The notes under the pieces were generated by a model, which saw only the letters and a list, made by a program, of their open reading frames with translations, did no database searches and was not told the origin of the DNA. Below, piece by piece: positions 45,047 through 52,994 of a DNA stretch of 64,000 nt. Position 1 is the stretch's first letter; each line of letters starts with the position of its first letter. Source of the DNA: an uncultured bacterium (GTDB lineage: Bacteria > Bacteroidota > Bacteroidia > Bacteroidales > Bacteroidaceae); the NCBI GenBank assembly GCA_905215555.1, contig CAJMQU010000008.1, forward strand, positions 1-64,000, written 5' to 3'. A program made the translations under genes and the position numbers.

Positions 45047-46507
45047 TTAATAGGTCTTTTCCTGTTTGGCCAATTCCTGTACAAACTGGCGTTTACCGGC
45101 TGCAATCTCATTGTGCGTGCAAGGTCCTGTGATACATCCGCCTTCGCATGCCATCACTTCAATGAACTGTCCCGGAGCCTTGCCGGACTTGGCATAAGCG
45201 CGTAGCGAACCGATCGTCTTTTTGTCCAGGTTGGCCACTTGGATGGCATTAATCTTGTCAGCTTCCTCTTTCAGGTATGCCTTCACAGCACCCATTACGC
45301 CGCCTGCCTGTGCAAAACCGTGAGCTTCACGTACAGATGCGAACGACATGACATAAGGTTGTGCCTGTGCCAGTTGGATATCCAGTCCGTCCAGCACGGA
45401 TGCCACTTCTTCGAAAGTCATGACGAAATCTACTGCATCGTCCCGTTGCGCCTCTTTACGTTTGGCTACGCAAGGGCCGATGAATACGACTTTCGCATCC
45501 GGATGTTTTTCTTTCGCGATGCGTGCCGCATAGTACATGGGCGAGCCTGTACCCGACACATAAGGTTTCATTCCCGGTACATGTTTGTTCACCAGTTCGA
45601 TGTACGACGGACAGCAGGAAGTGGTCATGAATTTCTGCCCTTCTTCCAGTTTCTCTATCAATTCGTGCGCTTCATTGCTGACGGTATCCATTGCTCCCTG
45701 TGCTACTTCCATGACATCTGCAAATCCTATGGCCTTGAGAGCGCCATATACTTGTTCGATGGTAGTTTTGAATTGTCCCAGAATAGACGGGGCGACGATA
45801 GCTACCACTTTTTCTCCTTTGCGTATCTTATGCAGGATGTCGAATACTTGTGATACTTCAAAGATGGCTCCGAACGGACAGGCATTGAGGCACTTTCCGC
45901 AATAGATACATTTGCTTTCGTCTATATGCTCGATGCCTTTTTTGTCCTTACTGATGGCTTTCACCGGGCAGGCTTCTTCACAGGGCACAGGGATATAGAC
46001 GATTGCGTGGTACGGACAACTTTTGTGGCAGATGCCGCAACTGATACACTCGTCATGGTCTATCCATGCCTGTCCGCTCTCCTTCACGTGGACGGCCTTT
46101 TTGGGGCAGTTGGTCTGGCAACTGCGGGCGGTGCAGCCACGGCAAAGGTTGGTGATTTCGTAATTGATCTGTACACAAGCCGAACATGCTTCGTCAATCA
46201 CACACATGATGTTATCTTTCGGTCTCCCGTTTTCGGCTCTGTCCAGTGCGCGGGCTGCGTACTCAGACAGTGGGGTTAATTCGTCATTTTCATCTTCCAT
46301 GTCCAAGCCGAGCAGTGGCAGCGATTTGTATTTCCACACGGCACGCTCTTTATGTACACAGCAACGACCGGCATGCTTGGATCTTCTCGGACTAAGTTCG
46401 ATGGGAAGACGGTCTATATTTTCTACAAGCTCGTTATCCCTCCACAGTTTTACCAGCTCTGTCAGCAATCTGTGGCGGACAATCATAATGTTGTTGGTAA
46501 ATGCCAT
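45047..46507 (-). CDS. Monomeric [FeFe] hydrogenase, group-B-like
   Basis: 486 residues. It has an unusual N-terminus (about 110 aa) with scattered Cys (CCVHKERAVW, ACSACVQINYEITNLC), then ferredoxin clusters (CRGCTARSCQTNC, CISCGICHKSC, CIYCGKCLNACPFG). The H-cluster domain has TSCCPSYIE, GPCVAKRKEA and MACEGGCITGPC. The L2 and L3 variants are those of the poorly studied group B enzymes. It heads the transcript with hydEGF. Its role (H2 production, uptake or sensing) is not established. Confidence 0.88.
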   Translation of the reverse strand: MAFTNNIMIVRHRLLTELVKLWRDNELVENIDRLPIELSPRRSKHAGRCCVHKERAVWKYKSLPLLGLDMEDENDELTPLSEYAARALDRAENGRPKDNIMCVIDEACSACVQINYEITNLCRGCTARSCQTNCPKKAVHVKESGQAWIDHDECISCGICHKSCPYHAIVYIPVPCEEACPVKAISKDKKGIEHIDESKCIYCGKCLNACPFGAIFEVSQVFDILHKIRKGEKVVAIVAPSILGQFKTTIEQVYGALKAIGFADVMEVAQGAMDTVSNEAHELIEKLEEGQKFMTTSCCPSYIELVNKHVPGMKPYVSGTGSPMYYAARIAKEKHPDAKVVFIGPCVAKRKEAQRDDAVDFVMTFEEVASVLDGLDIQLAQAQPYVMSFASVREAHGFAQAGGVMGAVKAYLKEEADKINAIQVANLDKKTIGSLRAYAKSGKAPGQFIEVMACEGGCITGPCTHNEIAAGKRQFVQELAKQEKTY

Positions 46508-46545
46508 AATATTTATATCGGATTAGTTAGTTGGTAATTACCGTG

Positions 46546-46553
46546 CAAAGATA
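46546..46553 (-). promoter_or_regulatory. -7 element of group-B hydrogenase/hydEGF operon
   Basis: TATCTTTG on the minus strand, 38 nt before the start codon. The -33 box is not clear. Confidence 0.6.
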
Positions 46554-46570
46554 ACGATTGTTTTTTTATC

Positions 46571-47566
46571 CTAATGAATTGATTTGATCATATTCTTAAC
46601 TATCGCCGGGCCTTCATAGATGAAAGAGGAATAAATCTGTATCAGGTTGGCCCCGGCTGTCAGCATTTTCCTGGCATCTTCAGGAGTCATTACACCGCCT
46701 GCGCCTATAATCAACATTCCCTTTTCGCTATGCGTACGAAGGTATTTTACGACTTGAACAGACTTTTCTCCGATTCCTTTTCCGCTGACTCCGCCCGCAC
46801 CGATAGTCTCCAGTTGGGCAGAAGTATATGGGGACAGATTTGAACGGTCCATGGTAGGGCCGGTGGCTATTACTCCTTGCAGTCTGTAGGTTTGTATGCA
46901 GTTGAGCACTGCATCCATCCCTTCGGGGGTAATGTCGGCAGGGATTTTCAGGAGTATGGGGCGATAATTCTTTTGTTTTTTCCGAAAAGCGGTGAGCACT
47001 TCCAAGACTTTATGCATCAAGGTGGATTCTATGGAGCCCCAGTTCAGCGTGAAGTAGTCGGCCCGATTATACAATCCGGCATATAGTCTAAGAAAATCGT
47101 TCACTGCTTCTTCTTTTTCCGACTGGGGATTCTTGTTGATGTTGATGCCGAGCAGACATGCATCTGTTTTACTTGCTAAGTTGTGTTTCACAACGTCTAA
47201 TCCGGGATTATTGAATCCGGTTCTTGAAATCAGCGAATCAGCTTTCGGCAGGCGGAAAATACGTGGTTGGGGGTTACCCGGCTGTTTGTCTGGGGTCACT
47301 GTCCCTACCTCGATAAAGCCAAATCCGAAATCGGCAAGTTCGTTGAAAACTTCTGCACCCTTATCAAATCCGGCAGAAAGTCCGATCCGGCTCTTAAAGA
47401 CTAGCTGATTCCATATTAACTGCTTATCCGTAGCTTTGTAATGGCGGCGTATCCAGGAGCGCACGAATGGCAGGTGTCCGTAGCACCGCAAAACAGACAG
47501 CAGGAGAGAGTGTATTCTCTCAGGACTCAACAAGAAAAGTAACGGACGAATAATTTGCTTATACAT
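46571..47566 (-). CDS. pyrD: Dihydroorotate dehydrogenase, class-2-like, divergent site
   Basis: 331 residues with class-2 PyrD features: the N-terminal membrane-associating helices, GFDKGAEVFNELADFGFG, EVGTVTPDKQPGNPQPR, RTGFNNPGLD, and FMN loops GAGGVSGKGI and IIGAGGVMTPEDA. It oxidises dihydroorotate with quinone in pyrimidine synthesis in this family. Odd: the usual NISSPNTPGLR loop reads NWGSIESTLMH, keeping the Ser but losing the following Asn, and IATNTT reads IATGPT. Both lost Asn contact orotate in E. coli. Activity on dihydroorotate is therefore uncertain. Confidence 0.75.
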   Translation of the reverse strand: MYKQIIRPLLFLLSPERIHSLLLSVLRCYGHLPFVRSWIRRHYKATDKQLIWNQLVFKSRIGLSAGFDKGAEVFNELADFGFGFIEVGTVTPDKQPGNPQPRIFRLPKADSLISRTGFNNPGLDVVKHNLASKTDACLLGININKNPQSEKEEAVNDFLRLYAGLYNRADYFTLNWGSIESTLMHKVLEVLTAFRKKQKNYRPILLKIPADITPEGMDAVLNCIQTYRLQGVIATGPTMDRSNLSPYTSAQLETIGAGGVSGKGIGEKSVQVVKYLRTHSEKGMLIIGAGGVMTPEDARKMLTAGANLIQIYSSFIYEGPAIVKNMIKSIH

Positions 47567-47944
47567 GATAGATTCTGTTTAATTCGTTACAAAGCTATGC
47601 CATTCTGTCCGGATAACCTATTCATACTCTTTTATCAGACATAAAGAAAAGTTATATTCTGGATTCAGAGAAACATTTCAATTTATTATGTTTCACGGAA
47701 GTCGTGTTTGAATCGACTTCAGAAGAGAAAACAGGGGAACTGGTGAAACAATATGCTGGAACGAACCTAAAAAGGGTTATGATGAGCTCATTAAAGAAGA
47801 TTACGTGGTTTCGGAATCTGACAAAGAGTAGGGGATGGCGGTATGATCCTTGCAAAGATAACATTTTTATGAAAACAATTATAGCTTTGATTGTTGTATC
47901 ACATTGATTATTCGTAGTTTTGCATTTACTTAATTTATTGAGAA
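47567..47944. other. Intergenic region with possible gene remnant
   Basis: Codons that read EVVFESTSEEKTG and, in a shifted frame, YDELIKEDYVVSESDKE (about 47698-47835, plus strand) suggest a decayed small gene. Nothing else is seen except the promoter of the next gene. Confidence 0.35.
47894..47922 (+). promoter_or_regulatory. Promoter of ferritin-VIT1 gene
   Basis: TTG at 47894-47896 and TAGTTTTG at 47915-47922, 18-nt spacer, 22 nt before the ATG. Confidence 0.7.
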
Positions 47945-48823
47945 ATGAGACAAGAAACAGAACAAGGATTACTAAGGAAAATGATTGGTTTCCAGCGGGA
48001 AGAAATCACATCTTACATAATATATAAGAAACTGGCAGCTATTGAGAAAAATCCGGAAAATCGGAAAATCCTGCAGCGTATTTCAGAAGATGAGAACAGG
48101 CACTATGCCACGTTGCGCAGCTATACTCATCAGGAAGTGGCTCCTAACCGTTGGGAAATCTTTTTTTATGTGTGGCTGGTACGCCTGTTGGGTATTACAT
48201 TTGCAGTTCGGAGGTTGGAGTTGGGCGAGAAAGAGACAACAAGTGTTTATTCCCGATATCCCGATATGGAACATTTTGCCGAGATGGCACAGGATGAACA
48301 GCATCATGAAGAAAAACTCATAGAAATGATTAGTGAGGAGCGGCTGGAGTATATGGGTTCGGTGGTGCTTGGCTTGAATGATGCATTGGTAGAATTTACC
48401 GGAGCATTGGCCGGTTTTACGTTGGCACTGAATGATACGAAATTGATAGCTTTGACCGGAAGTATTACAGGTATTGCAGCGGCACTGTCTATGGCTTCTT
48501 CCGAATATCTTTCTACTAAATCTGAAAAGGCACGAAACAAACGTCCGGCCAAGGCGGCTATTTATACAGGCATTGCTTATATCGTGACCGTGGTGGCTTT
48601 GGTAGGGCCATTTATCCTTTTATCAAGTCCTGTCATGGCATTGTGCATTATGCTTCTGATGGCATTGCTCATTATTGCTTTTTTCAATTATTATTATGCT
48701 ATAGCCCGGAACGAGAGCTTTAAACGCCGATTCTCGGAAATGGCAATACTGAGTTTCTCGGTAGCCGGAATCAGTTTTCTGATAGGCTATTTATTGAAGA
48801 CCGTGACGGGGATAGAAGTTTAA
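47945..48823 (+). CDS. Ferritin-like/VIT1-CCC1 fusion metal transporter
   Basis: 292 residues. Residues 1-135 are a ferritin/rubrerythrin-like bundle with ligand-type residues in REEITSYIIYKKLA, EDENRHYATL and DEQHHEEKL. Residues 140-292 are a VIT1/CCC1 transporter domain (VVLGLNDALVEFTGALAGF, SMASSEYLSTKSE) with about five helices. Fusions of this kind (MbfA-like) export iron or manganese from the cytoplasm in response to metal or oxidative stress. Confidence 0.85.
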   Translation: MRQETEQGLLRKMIGFQREEITSYIIYKKLAAIEKNPENRKILQRISEDENRHYATLRSYTHQEVAPNRWEIFFYVWLVRLLGITFAVRRLELGEKETTSVYSRYPDMEHFAEMAQDEQHHEEKLIEMISEERLEYMGSVVLGLNDALVEFTGALAGFTLALNDTKLIALTGSITGIAAALSMASSEYLSTKSEKARNKRPAKAAIYTGIAYIVTVVALVGPFILLSSPVMALCIMLLMALLIIAFFNYYYAIARNESFKRRFSEMAILSFSVAGISFLIGYLLKTVTGIEV

Positions 48824-48897
48824 AGTTCCTCATCTCGTGAATAGGCTATGAATAGTGCTGCGGTGAGCAGACTGTTGGTAGGGGAGTGATTTACAGG

Positions 48898-48932
48898 GAA
48901 AGCCCTAAAAGTTTTAGTACTTTAGGGCTTTC
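48898..48932 (+). terminator. Terminator of ferritin-VIT1 gene
   Basis: A perfect 12-bp stem GAAAGCCCTAAA/TTTAGGGCTTTC with an 11-nt loop. Confidence 0.75.
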
Positions 48933-48966
48933 TCTATTATTGTCAACTGATGAAAATAAGCTGAAA

Positions 48967-49176
48967 CTATATTTTCGAACTGTGCAACTTTTTATAAAGT
49001 TCTACACGTACGGCTATTTCAGCCTGAGATAGATGAGCCGGAAGCTCAATCGTGGTTCGTGGAGTGATTGCTACAAGAATTACTTCTCCAATTTTTTTCT
49101 TATGCTCTTTGATTGCATTTTCTGTTGATTGATTAGAAGACCCTGTCTCCGGTCGAATAATACTCTTTTTCATCAT
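48967..49176 (-). CDS. Hypothetical 69-residue protein
   Basis: A small soluble protein (KEHKKKIGEVILVAITPRTT, AEIAVRVELYKKL). It starts 13 nt after the stop of the flavin oxidoreductase on the same strand, so it may be the second gene of that unit. No family recognised, and coding status rests on position and frame length alone. Confidence 0.4.
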   Translation of the reverse strand: MMKKSIIRPETGSSNQSTENAIKEHKKKIGEVILVAITPRTTIELPAHLSQAEIAVRVELYKKLHSSKI

Positions 49177-49189
49177 ATCGAATTGTTTT

Positions 49190-50281
49190 TTAAGTTTTCA
49201 TTTTTGCTGGGACTAATTGGCAGGTTGCCAGAAGGAATTCAGTGTTCAATGTACTTATCACCTCTTTCACACTGCGTATTTTGTCAGAGAGAAAAGCATT
49301 ACTGCCTGCAAATGCGTATCCTCTTTTCATATTGCCTTTGGCTGCATTGTACAATGCCTTGATGATGCAATAAGGACTTTTTTGATAGTCACATGTTTTG
49401 ATGCAATGGAACGAACAGCACTTGGGCTTTTCCTGGCCTTTCTCCACGTTACGGATAAATTCTCCGTCGATGGCTCGTCCGGGCATGCCTACGGGACTTT
49501 CGATGATGAGAACATCTTCGGGCTTGGAGTGGATATAGACTTCTTTGAACGTTTCCGAAGCGTCACACTCTTGTGTAGTTACGAAAATACTTCCCATTTG
49601 CACGGCTGAAGCTCCCAATTGCATGAATCGGGCAATGTCTTCACCTGTGGAGATGCCACCTGCGGCAATTACAGGAATATCTTTTCTTTCTTTATAGCTT
49701 GTAGCGATTGCCACTACTTCGGGTATCAGTGCTTCCAGAGCGTATTTTGCATCTTGCAACTGCTCTTTCTTGAATCCCAGATGCCCTCCGGCTTTGGGAC
49801 CTTCCACTACAATGGCATCAGGCAGATAATCGTAATTTTTCTCCCATTTGTCACATATAATTTTTGCAGCTCTCGAAGAAGATACGATGGGCACCAACTT
49901 CGTTTTGCTTTCCGGTGTGAGGTATAAGGGTAAGTCGAGCGGAAGCCCTGCACCGGCAAAGATTACGTCGATTTTTTCGCATATGGCAGTACGGACCATT
50001 TCTGCATAGTTGGAAAGGGCCACCATGATGTTCACTCCGATGATTCCTTTGGTTTTTTGGCGGGCTTTGTGAATTTCTGCTTTGAGTCCGCAAATGCATT
50101 TTTCGGTATAGTCGCCTTTACCTTTGGGGTATAGCAGACCTAAGCCTGCACATGAAATAACACCTATACCGCCCTCATTGGCTACGGCTGATGCTAAGCC
50201 GGATAATGAAATCCCGACTCCCATTCCACCTTGTATGATAGGTGTTTTTATTTCTATATTTCCAATAAAAAATGGTTTCAT
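49190..50281 (-). CDS. Nitronate monooxygenase-like flavin oxidoreductase
   Basis: A 363-residue TIM-barrel FMN enzyme of the nitronate monooxygenase/FabK superfamily: PIIQGGMGVGISLSGLA at the N-terminus, GIIGVNIMVALSNY, VVEGPKAGGHLGF (with the conserved His), PVIAAGGISTGEDIARFM and GASAVQMGSIF. The C-terminal part has a Cys cluster (KCCSFHCIKTCDYQ) that is not part of the core enzyme and may bind a metal or Fe-S. The substrate is unclear: nitronates or an enoyl-thioester. Confidence 0.85.
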   Translation of the reverse strand: MKPFFIGNIEIKTPIIQGGMGVGISLSGLASAVANEGGIGVISCAGLGLLYPKGKGDYTEKCICGLKAEIHKARQKTKGIIGVNIMVALSNYAEMVRTAICEKIDVIFAGAGLPLDLPLYLTPESKTKLVPIVSSSRAAKIICDKWEKNYDYLPDAIVVEGPKAGGHLGFKKEQLQDAKYALEALIPEVVAIATSYKERKDIPVIAAGGISTGEDIARFMQLGASAVQMGSIFVTTQECDASETFKEVYIHSKPEDVLIIESPVGMPGRAIDGEFIRNVEKGQEKPKCCSFHCIKTCDYQKSPYCIIKALYNAAKGNMKRGYAFAGSNAFLSDKIRSVKEVISTLNTEFLLATCQLVPAKMKT

Positions 50282-50432
50282 AAAACTGATATTGTAACAA
50301 GACTGTAAGCGGATAAATATACTTCCGGTATTCTATTCGTTTAGCGATGTTCTTTTCTTTGTATTGCTGTTTTGGTTGAAAAAAAGCAAGAACAGAAGTT
50401 TTGAACTCCTGCTCTTGTTTGTAGGGTAGACA

Positions 50433-50717
50433 TTAATAACGTCTGGAATTATATCCGTTGTTACGGGGTCTTTCTTCACGAGGGCGTGCAACGCTTACCG
50501 AAATGGTTTTCTGGTCGTATTCCGCTCCGTTAAGTTCGTCAATCGCTTTTTGTCCTTCTGTGTCGTTGGTCATTTCAACAAAACCGAATCCTCTGGATCT
50601 GCCTGTTTCTCTGTCCATGATAACTTTAGCTGAAGAAGTTTCTCCGTACGCTGTGAATAATTCGTTTAAGTCAGCATCATTTGTGCCAAAGCTTAAACCT
50701 GAAATGTAAATGTTCAT
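50433..50717 (-). CDS. RRM RNA-binding protein
   Basis: A 94-residue single RNA-recognition-motif protein. RNP2 is IYISGL (residues 3-8) and RNP1 is RGFGFVEM (about 43-50). The tail is basic and Arg/Asn-rich (PREERPRNNGYNSRRY). Bacteroides carries several such Rbp proteins that act as global RNA regulators. The gene has a leader of about 110 nt, consistent with post-transcriptional control. Confidence 0.92.
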   Translation of the reverse strand: MNIYISGLSFGTNDADLNELFTAYGETSSAKVIMDRETGRSRGFGFVEMTNDTEGQKAIDELNGAEYDQKTISVSVARPREERPRNNGYNSRRY

Positions 50718-51018
50718 TTGAAATTTTAATTAAATAAATACTAATGTAAGAGTGAGGGGATAATTAAAGGAGAGGTCTGCTTAATAAAGGATAAAAAGAA
50801 GAACTATACGATAACGATTCGTAACTCAAACTGCGACAAAGGTAATACAATAGTTGGGAACGACAACTTTTAATTCATGATTTATTAATAAAAAAGCGAT
50901 AATTGTTTTTTATTAGCATTAAGAGAGTCTATGCTGTCTTTCTTTAGGGGGCGGCCCCTTTTTTCCAAGGCTACCCCCTTTTTATATGTCTTACAGGTAC
51001 TCGTGGACCGTATGTTGA
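50718..51018. other. Leader and promoter region of the RRM gene
   Basis: Minus-strand promoter: TACCTTTG (50837-50844) with TTG (50863-50865) upstream, 18-nt spacer. A G/C hairpin at about 50947-50959, followed on the plus strand by T6, lies next to the end of the GNAT gene. No further gene. Confidence 0.55.
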
Positions 51019-51570
51019 CTAGGTATTTGCCAAGGAAATCTTATACAATACATGCTTGCATAAGGGATGATCGGGACTGACCAGCGGATGATTGAATTCT
51101 TTGTCTTTTACCATACCTATCTTCTGCATCACACGTTCCGAACGTTTGTTGGGGAGTGAGGTAAAGGAATATAATTCTTTCAGTCCCAATGTCGTCTTCG
51201 CATATCCCAGACAGGCTAAAGCAGCTTCAGTGGCGTATCCTTGATTCCACACTTCCGGGATCAGACGCCAGCCTATCTCTATAGCTGGGGCAAAATCTAC
51301 ATCGAACGTAATATCATGCAATCCTACGTAACCTATAAACGCATGGTCTTCCTTTTTTTCTACTGCATACAGTCCGTATCCTTTGGATGCGAATTCTTTC
51401 TGGATACGACCATAGAAGTCGCGGGTTTCCTGATAGGAAAGTTTGTTGAGGAAGAATTCCATTGCTCTATCATCACTGTTCAATCGGGCGAAAACGGGGA
51501 TGTCTTCTTCTTTCCAGTCACGCAGAATCAGGCGTGGGGTTTCAATGTATTGCTTGGGAGGTATTACCAT
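51019..51570 (-). CDS. GNAT acetyltransferase, RimJ/RimL type
   Basis: 183 residues from the ATG ending at 51570, where family similarity begins (IETPRLILRDWKEEDIP). Motif A lies in EIGWRLIPEVWNQGYATEAA, and the C-terminal SERVMQKIGMVKD is typical of RimJ/RimL N-acetyltransferases. A longer frame starts at 51642 inside a heptamer repeat. A -7 element TAACTTTG (51673-51680, minus) lies just before that repeat, so both starts are on the mRNA. Substrate unknown. Confidence 0.8.
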   Translation of the reverse strand: MVIPPKQYIETPRLILRDWKEEDIPVFARLNSDDRAMEFFLNKLSYQETRDFYGRIQKEFASKGYGLYAVEKKEDHAFIGYVGLHDITFDVDFAPAIEIGWRLIPEVWNQGYATEAALACLGYAKTTLGLKELYSFTSLPNKRSERVMQKIGMVKDKEFNHPLVSPDHPLCKHVLYKISLANT

Positions 51571-51633
51571 ATTGTTTTTTCTTGGAGGATATTTGTTTAT
51601 GACTAATGATGTCAGATATCTTATTCTCTTTTT

Positions 51634-51654
51634 ATCTTTCATCTTTCATCTTTC
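51634..51654. repeat. Three ATCTTTC heptamers
   Basis: Three perfect 7-bp units plus a partial fourth (51655-51660). On the minus strand the units contain overlapping ATG codons in the GNAT leader. Confidence 0.75.
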
Positions 51655-51672
51655 ATCTTATGAATCCGGGTA

Positions 51673-51720
51673 CAAAGTTACAGGAAATTGCCGTACTATG
51701 AAACTTCTTGCCTATCTTTG
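51673..51720. promoter_or_regulatory. Divergent -7 elements for GNAT and FucP-like genes
   Basis: TAACTTTG on the minus strand (51673-51680) and TATCTTTG on the plus strand (51713-51720) lie back to back. TTG at 51688-51690 may be the plus-strand -33, with a long 22-nt spacer. Confidence 0.5.
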
Positions 51721-51800
51721 CGGCCGTAAAATTGGCTGTGGCATCTCCATCCCGTATGGAAATTTGGGTGCAGCGTCACGCTGCCTATAAGAAATTTTGT

Positions 51801-52994
51801 ATGCAAAATCTGGTAAAGAAGGAATATCGGATTCCTTTTATTTTGGTTACTTCCCTGTTTTTTCTATGGGGATTTGCACATGCCATACTGGATGTGCTGA
51901 ACAAACACTTTCAGGATGTGCTGGTTATTACACGTGCCCATTCGGCATGGGTACAAGTGATGTTCTATCTGGGATACTTCGTGATGGCTATTCCTGCAGG
52001 GCTGTTTATCAATAAGTATGGCTACCGTAAAGGGGTGGTCTTCGGTTTGCTGCTTTACGGGATAGGCTCTTTACTTTTCATTCCCGGAGAATACTGGATG
52101 TCTTTCAATTTCTTTCTTTTCTCCCTGTTTGTCATAGCCTGTGGGCTGGTATTTCTGGAAACGGCCGCTAATCCTTACATGACGGAACTCGGCGAACGTG
52201 AAACGGCTGCCAGCCGCCTCAATCTGGCGCAGTCATTCAATGGTTTGGGATGCATATGCGGTCCGCTTATCGGAGGGTTGTTGTTATTTTCGGAGGGGGG
52301 TGAAAGCAATGTATCCTTGCCTTACACGCTGATGGGAATCATAGTGCTGATGGTGGCACTGGTATTCTATAAAATCCGTCTGCCGGAGATTGTTCACGGA
52401 GAGGATGAGGAAGAAGCAGGAGAGAGCGGAGCACGTGGACTTTGGTCGCACAAGTTGTTTATTTTCGGTATTGTCTGTCTGTTCTGTTATGAAATAGCGG
52501 AGATTTCAATCAACAGTTTCTTTATCAATTATGTGGTGGATGATGGTTGGATGAATGCCCGTGATGCTTCTGTTGTGCTTTCATTCGGTGGCTTGGGATT
52601 GTTTATGTGCGGGCGCTTTGCCGGAAGTTGGATTATGCGGTATATCCGGGCGGAGAAGGTACTGTTTTTCTGCGCGGTGGGTACGGTGGTTACTACGGCT
52701 TTGGTTGTGCTTGATCTGGGAATTTTATCATTGGCAGCCCTGTTTCTGGGATATGCTTTCGAAGCTATCATGTTCCCGACCATCTTTGCACTTTCGCTGA
52801 GGGGATTGGGGAACTACACCAAGCGTGCATCTTCCTATCTGATGATGTCCCCCATCGGAGGAGCGGTAGGACCGCTCATGATGGGGTATGTGGCCGACCA
52901 GACGAATATGTCTTTCTCGTTTGTAGTTCCACTGCTTTCTTTTATTGTGGTGCTGCTCTATGCGTGGAAAGTAAAGCAGCGCTCGCTCTGTTAA
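51801..52994 (+). CDS. FucP-family sugar:proton symporter (MFS)
   Basis: 397 residues from the ATG at 51801; the upstream in-frame ATG at 51708 lies inside the promoter. It is a 12-helix MFS of the FucP type: SLFFLWGFAHAILDVLNKHF (helix 1), YFVMAIPAGLFINKYGYRKG, FLETAANPYMTELGERE and SRLNLAQSFNGLGCICGPL. L-fucose, galactose and glucose are the usual substrates. No sugar-catabolic gene lies next to it. Confidence 0.85.
   Translation: MQNLVKKEYRIPFILVTSLFFLWGFAHAILDVLNKHFQDVLVITRAHSAWVQVMFYLGYFVMAIPAGLFINKYGYRKGVVFGLLLYGIGSLLFIPGEYWMSFNFFLFSLFVIACGLVFLETAANPYMTELGERETAASRLNLAQSFNGLGCICGPLIGGLLLFSEGGESNVSLPYTLMGIIVLMVALVFYKIRLPEIVHGEDEEEAGESGARGLWSHKLFIFGIVCLFCYEIAEISINSFFINYVVDDGWMNARDASVVLSFGGLGLFMCGRFAGSWIMRYIRAEKVLFFCAVGTVVTTALVVLDLGILSLAALFLGYAFEAIMFPTIFALSLRGLGNYTKRASSYLMMSPIGGAVGPLMMGYVADQTNMSFSFVVPLLSFIVVLLYAWKVKQRSLC

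Noticed and set aside
47652..47907. Two opposing small frames in the pyrD/VIT1 gap
   Set aside because: No family match and mutually overlapping; at most a remnant of a decayed gene.
50942..50990. G/C-rich hairpin as terminator of the GNAT gene
   Set aside because: The T-run is on the strand opposite the GNAT transcript, so its role is unclear.
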